A DNA stretch of 6,209 nt from Clostridiales bacterium UBA2658 (GTDB taxonomy: Bacteria; Bacillota; Clostridia; Oscillospirales; Oscillospiraceae), in the NCBI GenBank assembly GCA_002359425.1, contig DEMY01000084.1, forward strand, positions 3,088 to 9,296, written 5' to 3'. The notes under the pieces were generated by a model, which ran no database searches, was not told the origin of the DNA, and worked only from the letters and a program-made list of their open reading frames with translations. A program made the translations under genes and the position numbers. Numbering within the stretch: position 1 is the first letter of the stretch; every line of letters begins with the position of its first letter. Of this stretch, positions 1 through 5,473 are shown one piece after another.

Positions 1-22
1 ATTTTTCACAGGTAAATTTCAT
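1..22 (-). CDS. dnaN: DNA polymerase III sliding clamp (beta subunit), N-terminal 7 codons only
   Basis: Only the start of this gene is in the window. Read on the minus strand from the ATG at 22-20 it gives M-K-F-T-C-E-K, a typical start of Firmicute DnaN. A strong Shine-Dalgarno sequence (GGAGGA) lies 5 nt upstream. The gene would follow dnaA on the same strand, across the oriC-like gap, which is the classic dnaA-oriC-dnaN order. DnaN is the ring-shaped processivity clamp that tethers DNA polymerase III to DNA. The call rests on the seven residues, the ribosome binding site and the gene order. Without the rest of the gene it cannot be confirmed here, but a chance match to all three is unlikely. 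Confidence 0.85.
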
Positions 23-27
23 AAGTG

Positions 28-33
28 TCCTCC
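28..33 (-). promoter_or_regulatory. dnaN ribosome binding site
   Basis: On the minus strand this reads GGAGGA, separated by 5 nt (CACTT) from the ATG at 22-20. It fixes the dnaN start even though only 22 nt of the gene are visible. It may partly pair with GTCC at 38-41 (a 4-bp stem), which is too weak to call a regulatory hairpin. Confidence 0.8.
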
Positions 34-55
34 GTTCGGACCCAATATCCGTGGG

Positions 56-78
56 CTTTCTCTAAGAAAGAGAGAAAG
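56..78. repeat. 8-bp perfect inverted repeat in the purine-rich oriC flank
   Basis: CTTTCTCT at 56-63 is the exact reverse complement of AGAGAAAG at 71-78, with a 7-nt loop between. It lies between the DnaA-trio array and dnaN, in the predicted 5' leader of dnaN. Neither side is followed by a T-run, so it does not look like an intrinsic terminator. It could form a hairpin in the dnaN leader or in single-stranded origin DNA. Low sequence complexity (mostly GA/CT) means chance is a fair alternative. Confidence 0.45.
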
Positions 79-95
79 TTAGAAAGGATAAAAGG

Positions 96-113
96 TAGTA
101 GTATTAGTAGTAG
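96..113 (+). other. DnaA-trio array (basal unwinding element)
   Basis: Six consecutive triplets on the plus strand read TAG-TAG-TAT-TAG-TAG-TAG. Known: the DnaA-trio motif is 3'-[G/A]A[T/A]-5' repeated, so TAG read 5' to 3' is its best form. The trio strand carries the nearest DnaA box on its 3' side. Here a box (TGTTGAAAA, 124-132) lies 10 nt downstream in that polarity, and as I recall the B. subtilis arrangement the box orientation is also the same. The following GAG-AAA-AAA (114-122) keeps A in the middle of each triplet and may extend the array. Five of the six main triplets match the consensus fully; TAT deviates at its 3' base. Confidence 0.8.
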
Positions 114-123
114 GAGAAAAAAG

Positions 124-132
124 TGTTGAAAA
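124..132 (-). promoter_or_regulatory. DnaA box 1 (exact TTTTCAACA), trio-proximal
   Basis: The plus strand reads TGTTGAAAA. It is the box nearest the trio array and would be the one that directs DnaA onto the single strand. The 10 nt between it and the last TAG (gagaaaaaag) are purine only, where B. subtilis has a GC-rich spacer. Confidence 0.75.
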
Positions 133-166
133 GCCGAAAAAACGCTGTGCTATCAAGGTAAAGCGG

Positions 167-175
167 TGTTGAGAA
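167..175 (-). promoter_or_regulatory. DnaA box 2 (one mismatch)
   Basis: The plus strand reads TGTTGAGAA, one mismatch from TGTTGAAAA. It lies in tandem with box 3 (3-nt gap, 12 bp centre to centre, about one helical turn), so two DnaA molecules could bind side by side on one face. Confidence 0.55.
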
Positions 176-178
176 AAA

Positions 179-187
179 TGTTGAAAA
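179..187 (-). promoter_or_regulatory. DnaA box 3 (exact TTTTCAACA)
   Basis: The plus strand reads TGTTGAAAA, an exact copy. It sits in tandem with box 2 and forms an inverted pair with box 4. Confidence 0.75.
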
Positions 188-195
188 GTGAAAAA

Positions 196-204
196 GTTTC
201 AACA
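196..204 (+). promoter_or_regulatory. DnaA box 4 (one mismatch), opposite orientation
   Basis: The plus strand reads GTTTCAACA, differing from TTTTCAACA only at the first base. Its orientation is opposite to boxes 1-3. Confidence 0.55.
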
Positions 205-234
205 TGGTTAAAAGTGGATGTTCTGAGGACAGAG

Positions 235-243
235 TTTTCAACA
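235..243 (+). promoter_or_regulatory. DnaA box 5 (exact TTTTCAACA)
   Basis: The plus strand reads TTTTCAACA, an exact copy in the same orientation as box 4 and 39 bp from it centre to centre. Confidence 0.72.
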
Positions 244-271
244 CAAGCAGTTTCAAAAATCAACAGGCAGA

Positions 272-280
272 TGTTGAAAA
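272..280 (-). promoter_or_regulatory. DnaA box 6 (exact TTTTCAACA), dnaA-proximal
   Basis: The plus strand reads TGTTGAAAA, an exact copy only 16 bp past the dnaA stop codon (297-299). A CAACA at 261-265 faces it and gives a 5-bp inverted repeat with a 6-nt loop. That pair is too weak to call a further box or a terminator. Confidence 0.72.
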
Positions 281-296
281 AAGAAAGGGTATAACG

Positions 297-1634
297 TTAC
301 TGACCATGCATCGTATTGATGTTGCTCGTAATGTCCCTGACTGTTGCGCTGACGGCGGGGTCGCGGTTGAGAAGATCCTCTACCTTTCGGATTGAAGACA
401 GGACGGTCGTGTGGTTTCGGTTTTCGTACTGCTCGCCGATATCCTTCAGGGAAAGGTTTGTAAGCTCGCGCATAAGGTACATGGAGATTTGGCGGGCCAT
501 GGCCGTATTTTTTGTGCGGCGCTGGCCGCGAAGGTCGTTCGGCTCCAGCGAGTAGTAGCGGGCTGTTTCCTCAATGATGACGTCCGGCGTCGGAACGTAT
601 TCGCCGATGCGAATAACGTCCTTTATAGCGCGCTGTACGGCACTGATATTGATTTCGTCGTCCATGATGGAGTTGTAGGCGGTCAGACGCTTTACAACGC
701 CCTCAATTTGGCGGATGTTTGACTTGATGGTCTCCGCTATGTAGCTCACAACGTCATTAGGTAAAACCATGCCGAGCTGCGAAGCTTTATTGCGTATGAT
801 CGCCATGCGGGTTTCCGTATCCGGCGGCTGGATGTCCGCCATGAGGCCCCCTTCAAAACGGGTGCGCAGGCGGTCCTCGAGCTGGACCATCTCAATGGGG
901 GGTCGGTCCGAGGTGATGACGATCTGTTTTTCGGCTTCGTAGAGATTGTTGAAGGTGTGGAAAAATTCTTCCTGTACGCCGATCTTGCCGGCAATGAATT
1001 GAATATCGTCCACCAGAAGCAGGTCCACATAGCGGTATTTGTTGCGGAATTCCTCTTGCGTGTTGTTTTTGATGGACTGGACCATCTGATTTGTAAAGTC
1101 GTCGCCCTTGACATAGGCGATGGCGGCGTTCGGACGCGTTTCGTGGATGCGCTGGCCGATGGACAGCAGCAGGTGCGTTTTGCCGAGACCGGAGTTCCCG
1201 TAGATGAAAAGCGGGTTATAGACCTCGCCCGGCTTGTCCGCAACCGCGATAGCCGCTGCGTGAGCAAACTTGTTGGAATTGCCGACAATAAATTTGTCAA
1301 AGGTGTAGCCCGCAACCTCCGGCAGGCTGTCGTCCTTTTCGGAGGTCTTTTCGTAGTCGTCCAATTCGTCCTCCGCCAAAACGAGAAGATCGAAGGGACA
1401 GGAAAAGAGGTCCGATAAGGCCGCCGTGATCGTGGCGGCAAAACGCTGGTTTATGATGTTTCGTTTAAAGTCCGTCGGTGTGTAGAGAACGAGCCGTGTG
1501 TCGGATATCTCCACCGGCTTACAGTCTGAAAACCAGGTGTTGATGGAGGTCGCGGTCAGCTCGTTTGAGAGAATGTCCAGAATGTTTTTCCAAACATCGT
1601 TAACGGAATTGATCGGGTTTTGTCCTTCGTTCAT
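297..1634 (-). CDS. dnaA: Chromosomal replication initiator protein DnaA
   Basis: DnaA is the AAA+ ATPase that binds oriC, melts the duplex and helps load the replicative helicase. The product is 445 aa, normal for clostridial DnaA with a short linker. Domain I is about residues 10-80. A short acidic linker follows at about 87-108, and the AAA+ domain runs from about 110 to 340. Visible motifs are Walker A GNSGLGKT (146-153), Walker B LLLVDD (205-210), sensor 1 TSD (241-243), the likely arginine finger R259 in RTRF, and sensor 2 R308. The C-terminal DNA-binding domain is about 350-445. R373 and R381 match E. coli R399 and R407; H408, T409 and T410 match H434, T435 and T436. Oddities are N407 for D433, K397 for P423, Tyr403 for the usual Phe, EN for the GG pair, and RFEGGL for RFEWGL. 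The ATG start has AAGGGG 9 nt upstream. The gene precedes oriC and dnaN on the same strand. Confidence 0.97.
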   Translation of the reverse strand: MNEGQNPINSVNDVWKNILDILSNELTATSINTWFSDCKPVEISDTRLVLYTPTDFKRNIINQRFAATITAALSDLFSCPFDLLVLAEDELDDYEKTSEKDDSLPEVAGYTFDKFIVGNSNKFAHAAAIAVADKPGEVYNPLFIYGNSGLGKTHLLLSIGQRIHETRPNAAIAYVKGDDFTNQMVQSIKNNTQEEFRNKYRYVDLLLVDDIQFIAGKIGVQEEFFHTFNNLYEAEKQIVITSDRPPIEMVQLEDRLRTRFEGGLMADIQPPDTETRMAIIRNKASQLGMVLPNDVVSYIAETIKSNIRQIEGVVKRLTAYNSIMDDEINISAVQRAIKDVIRIGEYVPTPDVIIEETARYYSLEPNDLRGQRRTKNTAMARQISMYLMRELTNLSLKDIGEQYENRNHTTVLSSIRKVEDLLNRDPAVSATVRDITSNINTMHGQ

Positions 1635-1643
1635 GAATGTTTT

Positions 1644-1649
1644 CCCCTT
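1644..1649 (-). promoter_or_regulatory. dnaA ribosome binding site
   Basis: The minus strand reads AAGGGG, 9 nt before the ATG at 1634-1632. It supports that start, which also gives a normal-length domain I. Confidence 0.65.
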
Positions 1650-1686
1650 ATGAGAAGATCGGAAATGCTATAGTACATTTTTTTAT

Positions 1687-1707
1687 CTATGCCGCGCCAT
1701 GGCATAG
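1687..1707. repeat. Perfect 7-bp inverted repeat in the dnaA leader
   Basis: CTATGCC (1687-1693) is the exact reverse complement of GGCATAG (1701-1707), with a 7-nt loop. On the dnaA strand it would start a few nucleotides after the predicted transcription start (around 1713). In that direction it is followed by A-residues, and on the plus strand a T-run precedes it. It therefore does not fit an intrinsic terminator on either strand. It could be a repressor operator or a 5'-UTR hairpin. Confidence 0.6.
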
Positions 1708-1719
1708 TGGAACTAAAAT

Positions 1720-1748
1720 AGTATATCAAATAAGGCCGGTATTTTCAA
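1720..1748 (-). promoter_or_regulatory. Predicted sigma-A promoter for dnaA
   Basis: On the minus strand, TTGAAA (1748-1743) is followed by a 17-bp spacer and TATACT (1725-1720). A TG one base upstream of the -10 makes it an extended -10. Both hexamers match the consensus at five of six positions or close to it, and the spacing is ideal. Transcription would begin near 1713 and give a leader of about 80 nt. The -35 lies within a near-match to the DnaA box found in the origin, suggesting autoregulation. Confidence 0.75.
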
Positions 1749-1750
1749 TA
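1742..1750 (+). promoter_or_regulatory. DnaA-box-like site over the dnaA -35
   Basis: The plus strand reads TTTTCAATA, one mismatch (position 8, C to T) from the origin 9-mer TTTTCAACA. It covers the whole -35 hexamer of the dnaA promoter. Binding here would block dnaA transcription, a known logic for DnaA in other bacteria. A single site with one mismatch in AT-rich DNA could be chance. Confidence 0.4.
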
Positions 1751-1772
1751 GAAAAATGAACTATTATATAAA
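1744..1772 (+). promoter_or_regulatory. Possible mfd promoter, weak -35
   Basis: TATAAA (1767-1772) is a good -10 in a very AT-rich stretch. The element 17 bp upstream (TTCAAT, 1744-1749) matches the -35 consensus at only three positions. It would overlap the dnaA -35 back to back. No better plus-strand promoter was seen in the 242-bp gap; TTGACG at 1810-1815 has no -10 at a usable distance. Confidence 0.3.
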
Positions 1773-1863
1773 TAATGTATCTGTTCGTTCCGCGCTTTTT
1801 CGCTTGCTTTTGACGCTTTCAGAGCGTAGTATGGAGGATATCGAAACAGAAACGAAAAAAATC

Positions 1864-1870
1864 GAAAGGG
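1864..1870 (+). promoter_or_regulatory. mfd ribosome binding site
   Basis: GAAAGGG ends 6 nt before the ATG at 1877. It is a moderate Shine-Dalgarno sequence and supports this start. Confidence 0.6.
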
Positions 1871-1876
1871 ATTTCT

Positions 1877-4800
1877 ATGCAGACCTTAGCAAAGGCGATA
1901 CTGAAAGACAAGAATTTGAACCTCCTTCCCGACTATGTGGAAGGGGGCGCTTTGCCTGCCCTTTTGATTGGACCGGGCGCAACCGGGCGTGCGAATGCGG
2001 CGGCGGCGCTCAGACTTGAAACGGGCCGGCCTCTTTTTGTCATCTGCGCGGATGAGACAACGGCAGCAAATTTCCGCCGGGACCTCGCGGCGTTCCTGAA
2101 TGAGCCTTGTGAGACGCTGTTTTCGCGCGATATGAATTTTTACGGCGCGGAGAGCGTTTCCCGCGTGGACGAACAAAAACGGATACGGACGCTCTGCGGG
2201 CTTGCCAAGGGAGAAACGCCGGTCGTCGTGTGCTCCGTTACCGGACTATTGCAGCGCACGATGCCGCCCGAAAAGCTCATCGCGGCATCCGTTATCATTG
2301 AGGATGGCAAGACCTGCCCGCCGGAAACGATTGAGCAGGCCCTTTTGCTCTGTGGCTACGAGCGCGCATTTCAGGTCGAGGGGCCGGGTCAGTTTTCGCG
2401 GCGCGGCGTTATTTTGGACTTTTTCTCCCCGGCCTACGAAAACCCTGTGCGTTGCGAATTCTGGGGCGACGAGGTTGATTCCATGGGCTTTTTCGACACA
2501 GACAGCCAACGCCGCACAGAGCCGCTGAAAGCCTGTGAAATCCTCCCCTCGAGAGAGATTTTGCCCGCAATGAGCGATTACGAGACATTTTTAGAAAAAC
2601 TGCGCGAAATTGAAAAACTCGCCGCCCGCCGCGGCAATGAAAAGCTTGCCGAGACTGTCCGGGCCGACGCGGAGCAGTTTTTGGAAAAGAGGGACGTCAA
2701 GGGAGCGGACCGCTGGGCGGAGCTTATTTACCCGCAGTTTGTGACGGCGCTTGACTCTATTCCGCCGGATGCGCTCATTTTTCTGGACAAGCCAGGAAAA
2801 GTCGGAGAAAACGCAGCAAGCTTTATGAAGCAGCACGCGGCGGACCTTGAAATTCTCATGGAGAGCGGACTAGTTTCCGGTAAAAACGCGCACTACTTTC
2901 TACCGTGGGAGCTGGCTTACGCGCGGGTTTCAGATTTTGCCCTCATCATGGGAGACAACTTCACGGCCGGGCGCTACCCGGTAGATCCAAAAAGTGTTAT
3001 AAACGTGTTGTCGAAACAGCTTCCATCCTACGGCGGCAGCGCGGAGACGGCAATCGAAGACGTAAAGCACTACATAAGTCAAAAATATGCCGTCGTTGTG
3101 CTCGCGGCCGATAAACGCCGCGCAGAGCTTTTGTGCGACTATTTTATCGGCAAGGGCGTCAAAATATCGCTGGATGCGGAACTAAAGCGTCTGCCCTCGC
3201 CGGGAAGCTGTGCCGTTTCCGTTGGAACGCTGACCGCCGGCTACGAGTATCCGGACGCAAAGCTTGCCGTTTTGACGGACAACCAGATCGTTCAGTCGTC
3301 CGGTCTGCGCAAGGCAAAAAAGAAAAAGGCGCTCAAGGACCGGCAGGGCATCGAGAGCTACGCCGACCTCTCGGTCGGCGACCTCGTCGTGCACGAATAT
3401 CACGGTATCGGCCGTTTTGCGGGCATCTTCAAAATGCCGATGGACGGCATTGAAAAAGACTACGTAAAAATCTGCTACGCAGGCTCGGACGTCTTGTACG
3501 TTCCCGCCACGCAGCTCGACCTTGTGTCGAAATACATCGGCGCGGGCGAGGACGCGCCGGTGAAGCTCTCCAAAATGGGCGGCGCGGAGTGGACCAAAAC
3601 AAAAGCCCGCGCGAAGACCGCGACAAAAAAGCTCGCGAAAGAACTGGTTCAGCTTTACGCCGAACGGCAGCGCCTCAAGGGTCACGCCTTCGCGCCGGAT
3701 TCCCCGTGGCAGTTGGAATTTGAGGAGAATTTCGGCTATCAGGAGACGGACGATCAGCTCCGCTGTATTCAGGAGATCAAGACGGACATGGAAAAAGACC
3801 AGCCGATGGACAGGCTACTTTGCGGCGATGTCGGCTACGGCAAAACGGAGGTTGCCCTGCGCGCCATTATGAAATGCATTCTGGACGGCAAACAGGTCGC
3901 CTTTTTGGTGCCGACGACGGTGCTCGCCCAGCAGCACTACCAGACCGCGATGCAACGCTTCTACGGCTTTCCTGTGAGCGTCCACCTCCTAAACCGCTAT
4001 CGGACGCCTGCGCAGGTGCGCGAGACGCTTGCCGCCATGAGAGACGGCAGCGCCGATCTCGTAATCGGCACGCACCGGCTTTTGCAGAAGGATATCGAAT
4101 TTAAAAACCTCGGCCTTGTCGTCATCGACGAGGAGCAGCGCTTTGGCGTTTCGCATAAGGAACGGCTCAAGGAGATGAGCCGGCAGGTGGATAGTCTGAC
4201 GCTTTCCGCGACCCCCATTCCGCGCACGCTCAATATGGCTTTTTCGGGTTTACGCGACATGTCGACGATTGAGGAGCCGCCGCAGGATCGCCAGCCCGTC
4301 CAGACCTATGTCTTGGAGCACGACTGGGGCGTTATTGCGGACGCCATTCGCCGCGAGCTTCTGCGCGGCGGGCAGGTCTATTACCTCCACAACCGCGTTG
4401 AGAGCATTGAGCGCACCGCCGCAAAGATCAAAAAACTCTTTGAAAACGAAATCAATGTGTCCATAGCTCATGGACAGATGGACGAAGAAACGCTCTCTAA
4501 CGCAATGGAAAATGTCGTCACTGGAGAAACACAAGTCCTTGTATGCACAACAATTATTGAAACGGGCATTGACATTCCAAACGTCAACACCCTCATTATA
4601 GAGGATGCCGACAAGCTCGGCCTTGCCCAGCTCCACCAGCTTCGCGGACGCGTTGGGCGCTCCTCCCGCCGTGCGAGCGCCTACCTTACCTACCGCCGTG
4701 ACAAGGTACTTTCGGAAATTGCGGAGAAGCGGCTTTCAGCCATCCGTGAGTTTGCGGGATTCAATTCTGGCTTTAAGATTGCGATGCGCGACCTTGAAAT

Positions 4801-5383
4801 CCGTGGTGCGGGCAATCTTTTAGGCGCGGAGCAGAGTGGGCATCTTATCGATGTAGGATACGATATGTATTTAAAGTTGCTTGAAGAGGCAGTTTTGGAG
4901 GAAAAGGGCGAAAAACCAAAGCCGCATACCTCGTGCAGTGCGGACCTCTCCGTTTCTGCCAATATTCCGGAAAGCTATGTCGCAAGCCCCGAGCAGCGCA
5001 TGGATCTCTATCGCCGCATCGCCCTCGTCCGAACAGAGGCAGAGGCGGACGACCTTATGGACGAGATGATCGATCGCTTCGGCGACCCGCCCTCGAGCGT
5101 GTCGGCGCTCTTGCAGGTCGCGCTTCTGCGCGGCGAGGCGGAGGTGGCCGGCGTTTCGGAGATCGCGCAGAAGGGCGGAATGCTGCTATTTACGCTTGCC
5201 GATTTCAATATGGAGCGTGTGTCCGCGCTGTACGCACAGACGGAGTACAAGGGCCGTGTCAAGGTCGAGGCCGGAACAAAGCCCTGCGTCAGTCTGCACC
5301 TTAGAAGCGGTAAGCGCATTGTGGAGACCGCACGTAAATTTATCGCCGATTATATGGGTACAAAGCCGGAGGACGCCGCATAA
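1877..5383 (+). CDS. mfd: Transcription-repair coupling factor (Mfd)
   Basis: Mfd is a cytoplasmic ATP-driven DNA translocase. It pushes stalled RNA polymerase off template damage and brings in UvrA to start excision repair. The product is 1168 aa, close to E. coli Mfd (1148 aa). The N-terminal UvrB-like part (about 25-350) has a degenerate nucleotide loop (GPGATGR, 32-38), as expected for this non-catalytic module. The RNA polymerase-interaction domain (about 495-565) shows GDLVVHEYHGIGRFAG. The translocase has Walker A GDVGYGKT (650-657), the DEEQ box (751-754), LSATPIPRTL (776-785), TTIIETGIDIPN (891-902) and QLRGRVGRS (921-929). The C-terminal TRCF domain is about 1025-1150. All key motifs look intact. 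A stretch near 4441-4600 has clearly lower GC than the DNA on either side. The gene is divergent from dnaA and lies 103 bp before a PrsA-like gene. Confidence 0.98.
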   Translation: MQTLAKAILKDKNLNLLPDYVEGGALPALLIGPGATGRANAAAALRLETGRPLFVICADETTAANFRRDLAAFLNEPCETLFSRDMNFYGAESVSRVDEQKRIRTLCGLAKGETPVVVCSVTGLLQRTMPPEKLIAASVIIEDGKTCPPETIEQALLLCGYERAFQVEGPGQFSRRGVILDFFSPAYENPVRCEFWGDEVDSMGFFDTDSQRRTEPLKACEILPSREILPAMSDYETFLEKLREIEKLAARRGNEKLAETVRADAEQFLEKRDVKGADRWAELIYPQFVTALDSIPPDALIFLDKPGKVGENAASFMKQHAADLEILMESGLVSGKNAHYFLPWELAYARVSDFALIMGDNFTAGRYPVDPKSVINVLSKQLPSYGGSAETAIEDVKHYISQKYAVVVLAADKRRAELLCDYFIGKGVKISLDAELKRLPSPGSCAVSVGTLTAGYEYPDAKLAVLTDNQIVQSSGLRKAKKKKALKDRQGIESYADLSVGDLVVHEYHGIGRFAGIFKMPMDGIEKDYVKICYAGSDVLYVPATQLDLVSKYIGAGEDAPVKLSKMGGAEWTKTKARAKTATKKLAKELVQLYAERQRLKGHAFAPDSPWQLEFEENFGYQETDDQLRCIQEIKTDMEKDQPMDRLLCGDVGYGKTEVALRAIMKCILDGKQVAFLVPTTVLAQQHYQTAMQRFYGFPVSVHLLNRYRTPAQVRETLAAMRDGSADLVIGTHRLLQKDIEFKNLGLVVIDEEQRFGVSHKERLKEMSRQVDSLTLSATPIPRTLNMAFSGLRDMSTIEEPPQDRQPVQTYVLEHDWGVIADAIRRELLRGGQVYYLHNRVESIERTAAKIKKLFENEINVSIAHGQMDEETLSNAMENVVTGETQVLVCTTIIETGIDIPNVNTLIIEDADKLGLAQLHQLRGRVGRSSRRASAYLTYRRDKVLSEIAEKRLSAIREFAGFNSGFKIAMRDLEIRGAGNLLGAEQSGHLIDVGYDMYLKLLEEAVLEEKGEKPKPHTSCSADLSVSANIPESYVASPEQRMDLYRRIALVRTEAEADDLMDEMIDRFGDPPSSVSALLQVALLRGEAEVAGVSEIAQKGGMLLFTLADFNMERVSALYAQTEYKGRVKVEAGTKPCVSLHLRSGKRIVETARKFIADYMGTKPEDAA

Positions 5384-5450
5384 TTTTACAAATTCGACTT
5401 GTTCCGCTTTTGGCGGCGTGCTATCATAATACAGTTGCGCCGTATACCTG

Positions 5451-5462
5451 GCCCGCGCGGGC
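5451..5462. repeat. 12-bp GC palindrome before the lipoprotein gene
   Basis: GCCCGCGCGGGC is a perfect palindrome. It is flanked by GTATA (5442-5446) and TATAC (5463-5467), which extend the symmetry after a 4-nt asymmetry. It ends 11 bp before the ribosome binding site. No T-run follows, so it is not a terminator. It may be a protein-binding site or a small leader hairpin. Confidence 0.5.
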
Positions 5463-5473
5463 TATACATTATA

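Larger units (their letters stand above)
178..205. repeat. 9-bp inverted repeat made of two opposed DnaA boxes
   Basis: ATGTTGAAA (178-186) is the exact reverse complement of TTTCAACAT (197-205), with a 10-nt A-rich loop. The arms contain most of boxes 3 and 4 in opposite orientation. It may be a binding site for two head-to-head DnaA protomers, or a cruciform-prone element at the origin. Confidence 0.65.
23..296. other. oriC: Probable chromosomal replication origin (oriC), dnaN-dnaA intergenic region
   Basis: This 274-bp gap between dnaA and dnaN has no convincing gene. Its right two thirds (124-280) hold a cluster of four exact and two one-mismatch copies of the 9-mer TGTTGAAAA. To the left of the cluster lie a TAG-triplet array (96-113) and a purine-rich, AT-rich stretch (about 61-123). 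Boxes near dnaA, then trios, then the unwinding zone near dnaN is the order known for Bacillus subtilis oriC. Known: DnaA binds the boxes as a duplex and then polymerises along single-stranded trios to open the DNA. Inferred: this is the functional origin, and melting starts around 60-113. The box sequence differs from the usual TTATCCACA or TTTTCCACA type. Confidence 0.85.

Noticed and set aside
2..10. TTTTTCACA, resembling a classical DnaA box (TTWTNCACA)
   Set aside because: It encodes the conserved C-E-K residues at the start of dnaN on the other strand, so the match is explained by coding sequence.
261..276. CAACA/TGTTG 5-bp hairpin after dnaA, followed on the minus strand by ATTTTT, as a dnaA terminator
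   Set aside because: The stem is only five pairs with two G-C pairs, and it overlaps DnaA box 6, which explains half of it. dnaA and dnaN are also often co-transcribed.
204..395. 63-codon plus-strand open frame across oriC and the end of dnaA
   Set aside because: It has no convincing ribosome binding site, its start lies in a DnaA box, and its end is antisense to conserved DnaA codons.
957..1418. 153-codon plus-strand frame antisense to dnaA
   Set aside because: It lies wholly opposite the conserved AAA+ domain of dnaA and has no family resemblance; it is a shadow of the real gene.
1756..2019. 87-codon plus-strand frame overlapping the mfd start; from an inner ATG at 1831 it begins MEDIETETKKIERDF
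   Set aside because: The inner ATG has no clear ribosome binding site and most of the frame overlaps conserved Mfd codons. The part upstream of mfd looks acidic and plausible, but nothing supports a real leader peptide.
5404..5416. CCGC/GCGG hairpin after mfd as a terminator
   Set aside because: It is a 4-bp stem with no following T-run.
5402..5430. TTCCGC, 17 bp, CATAAT as a promoter for the lipoprotein gene
   Set aside because: The -10 is fair but the -35 matches only three positions; it is not enough to call over read-through from mfd.
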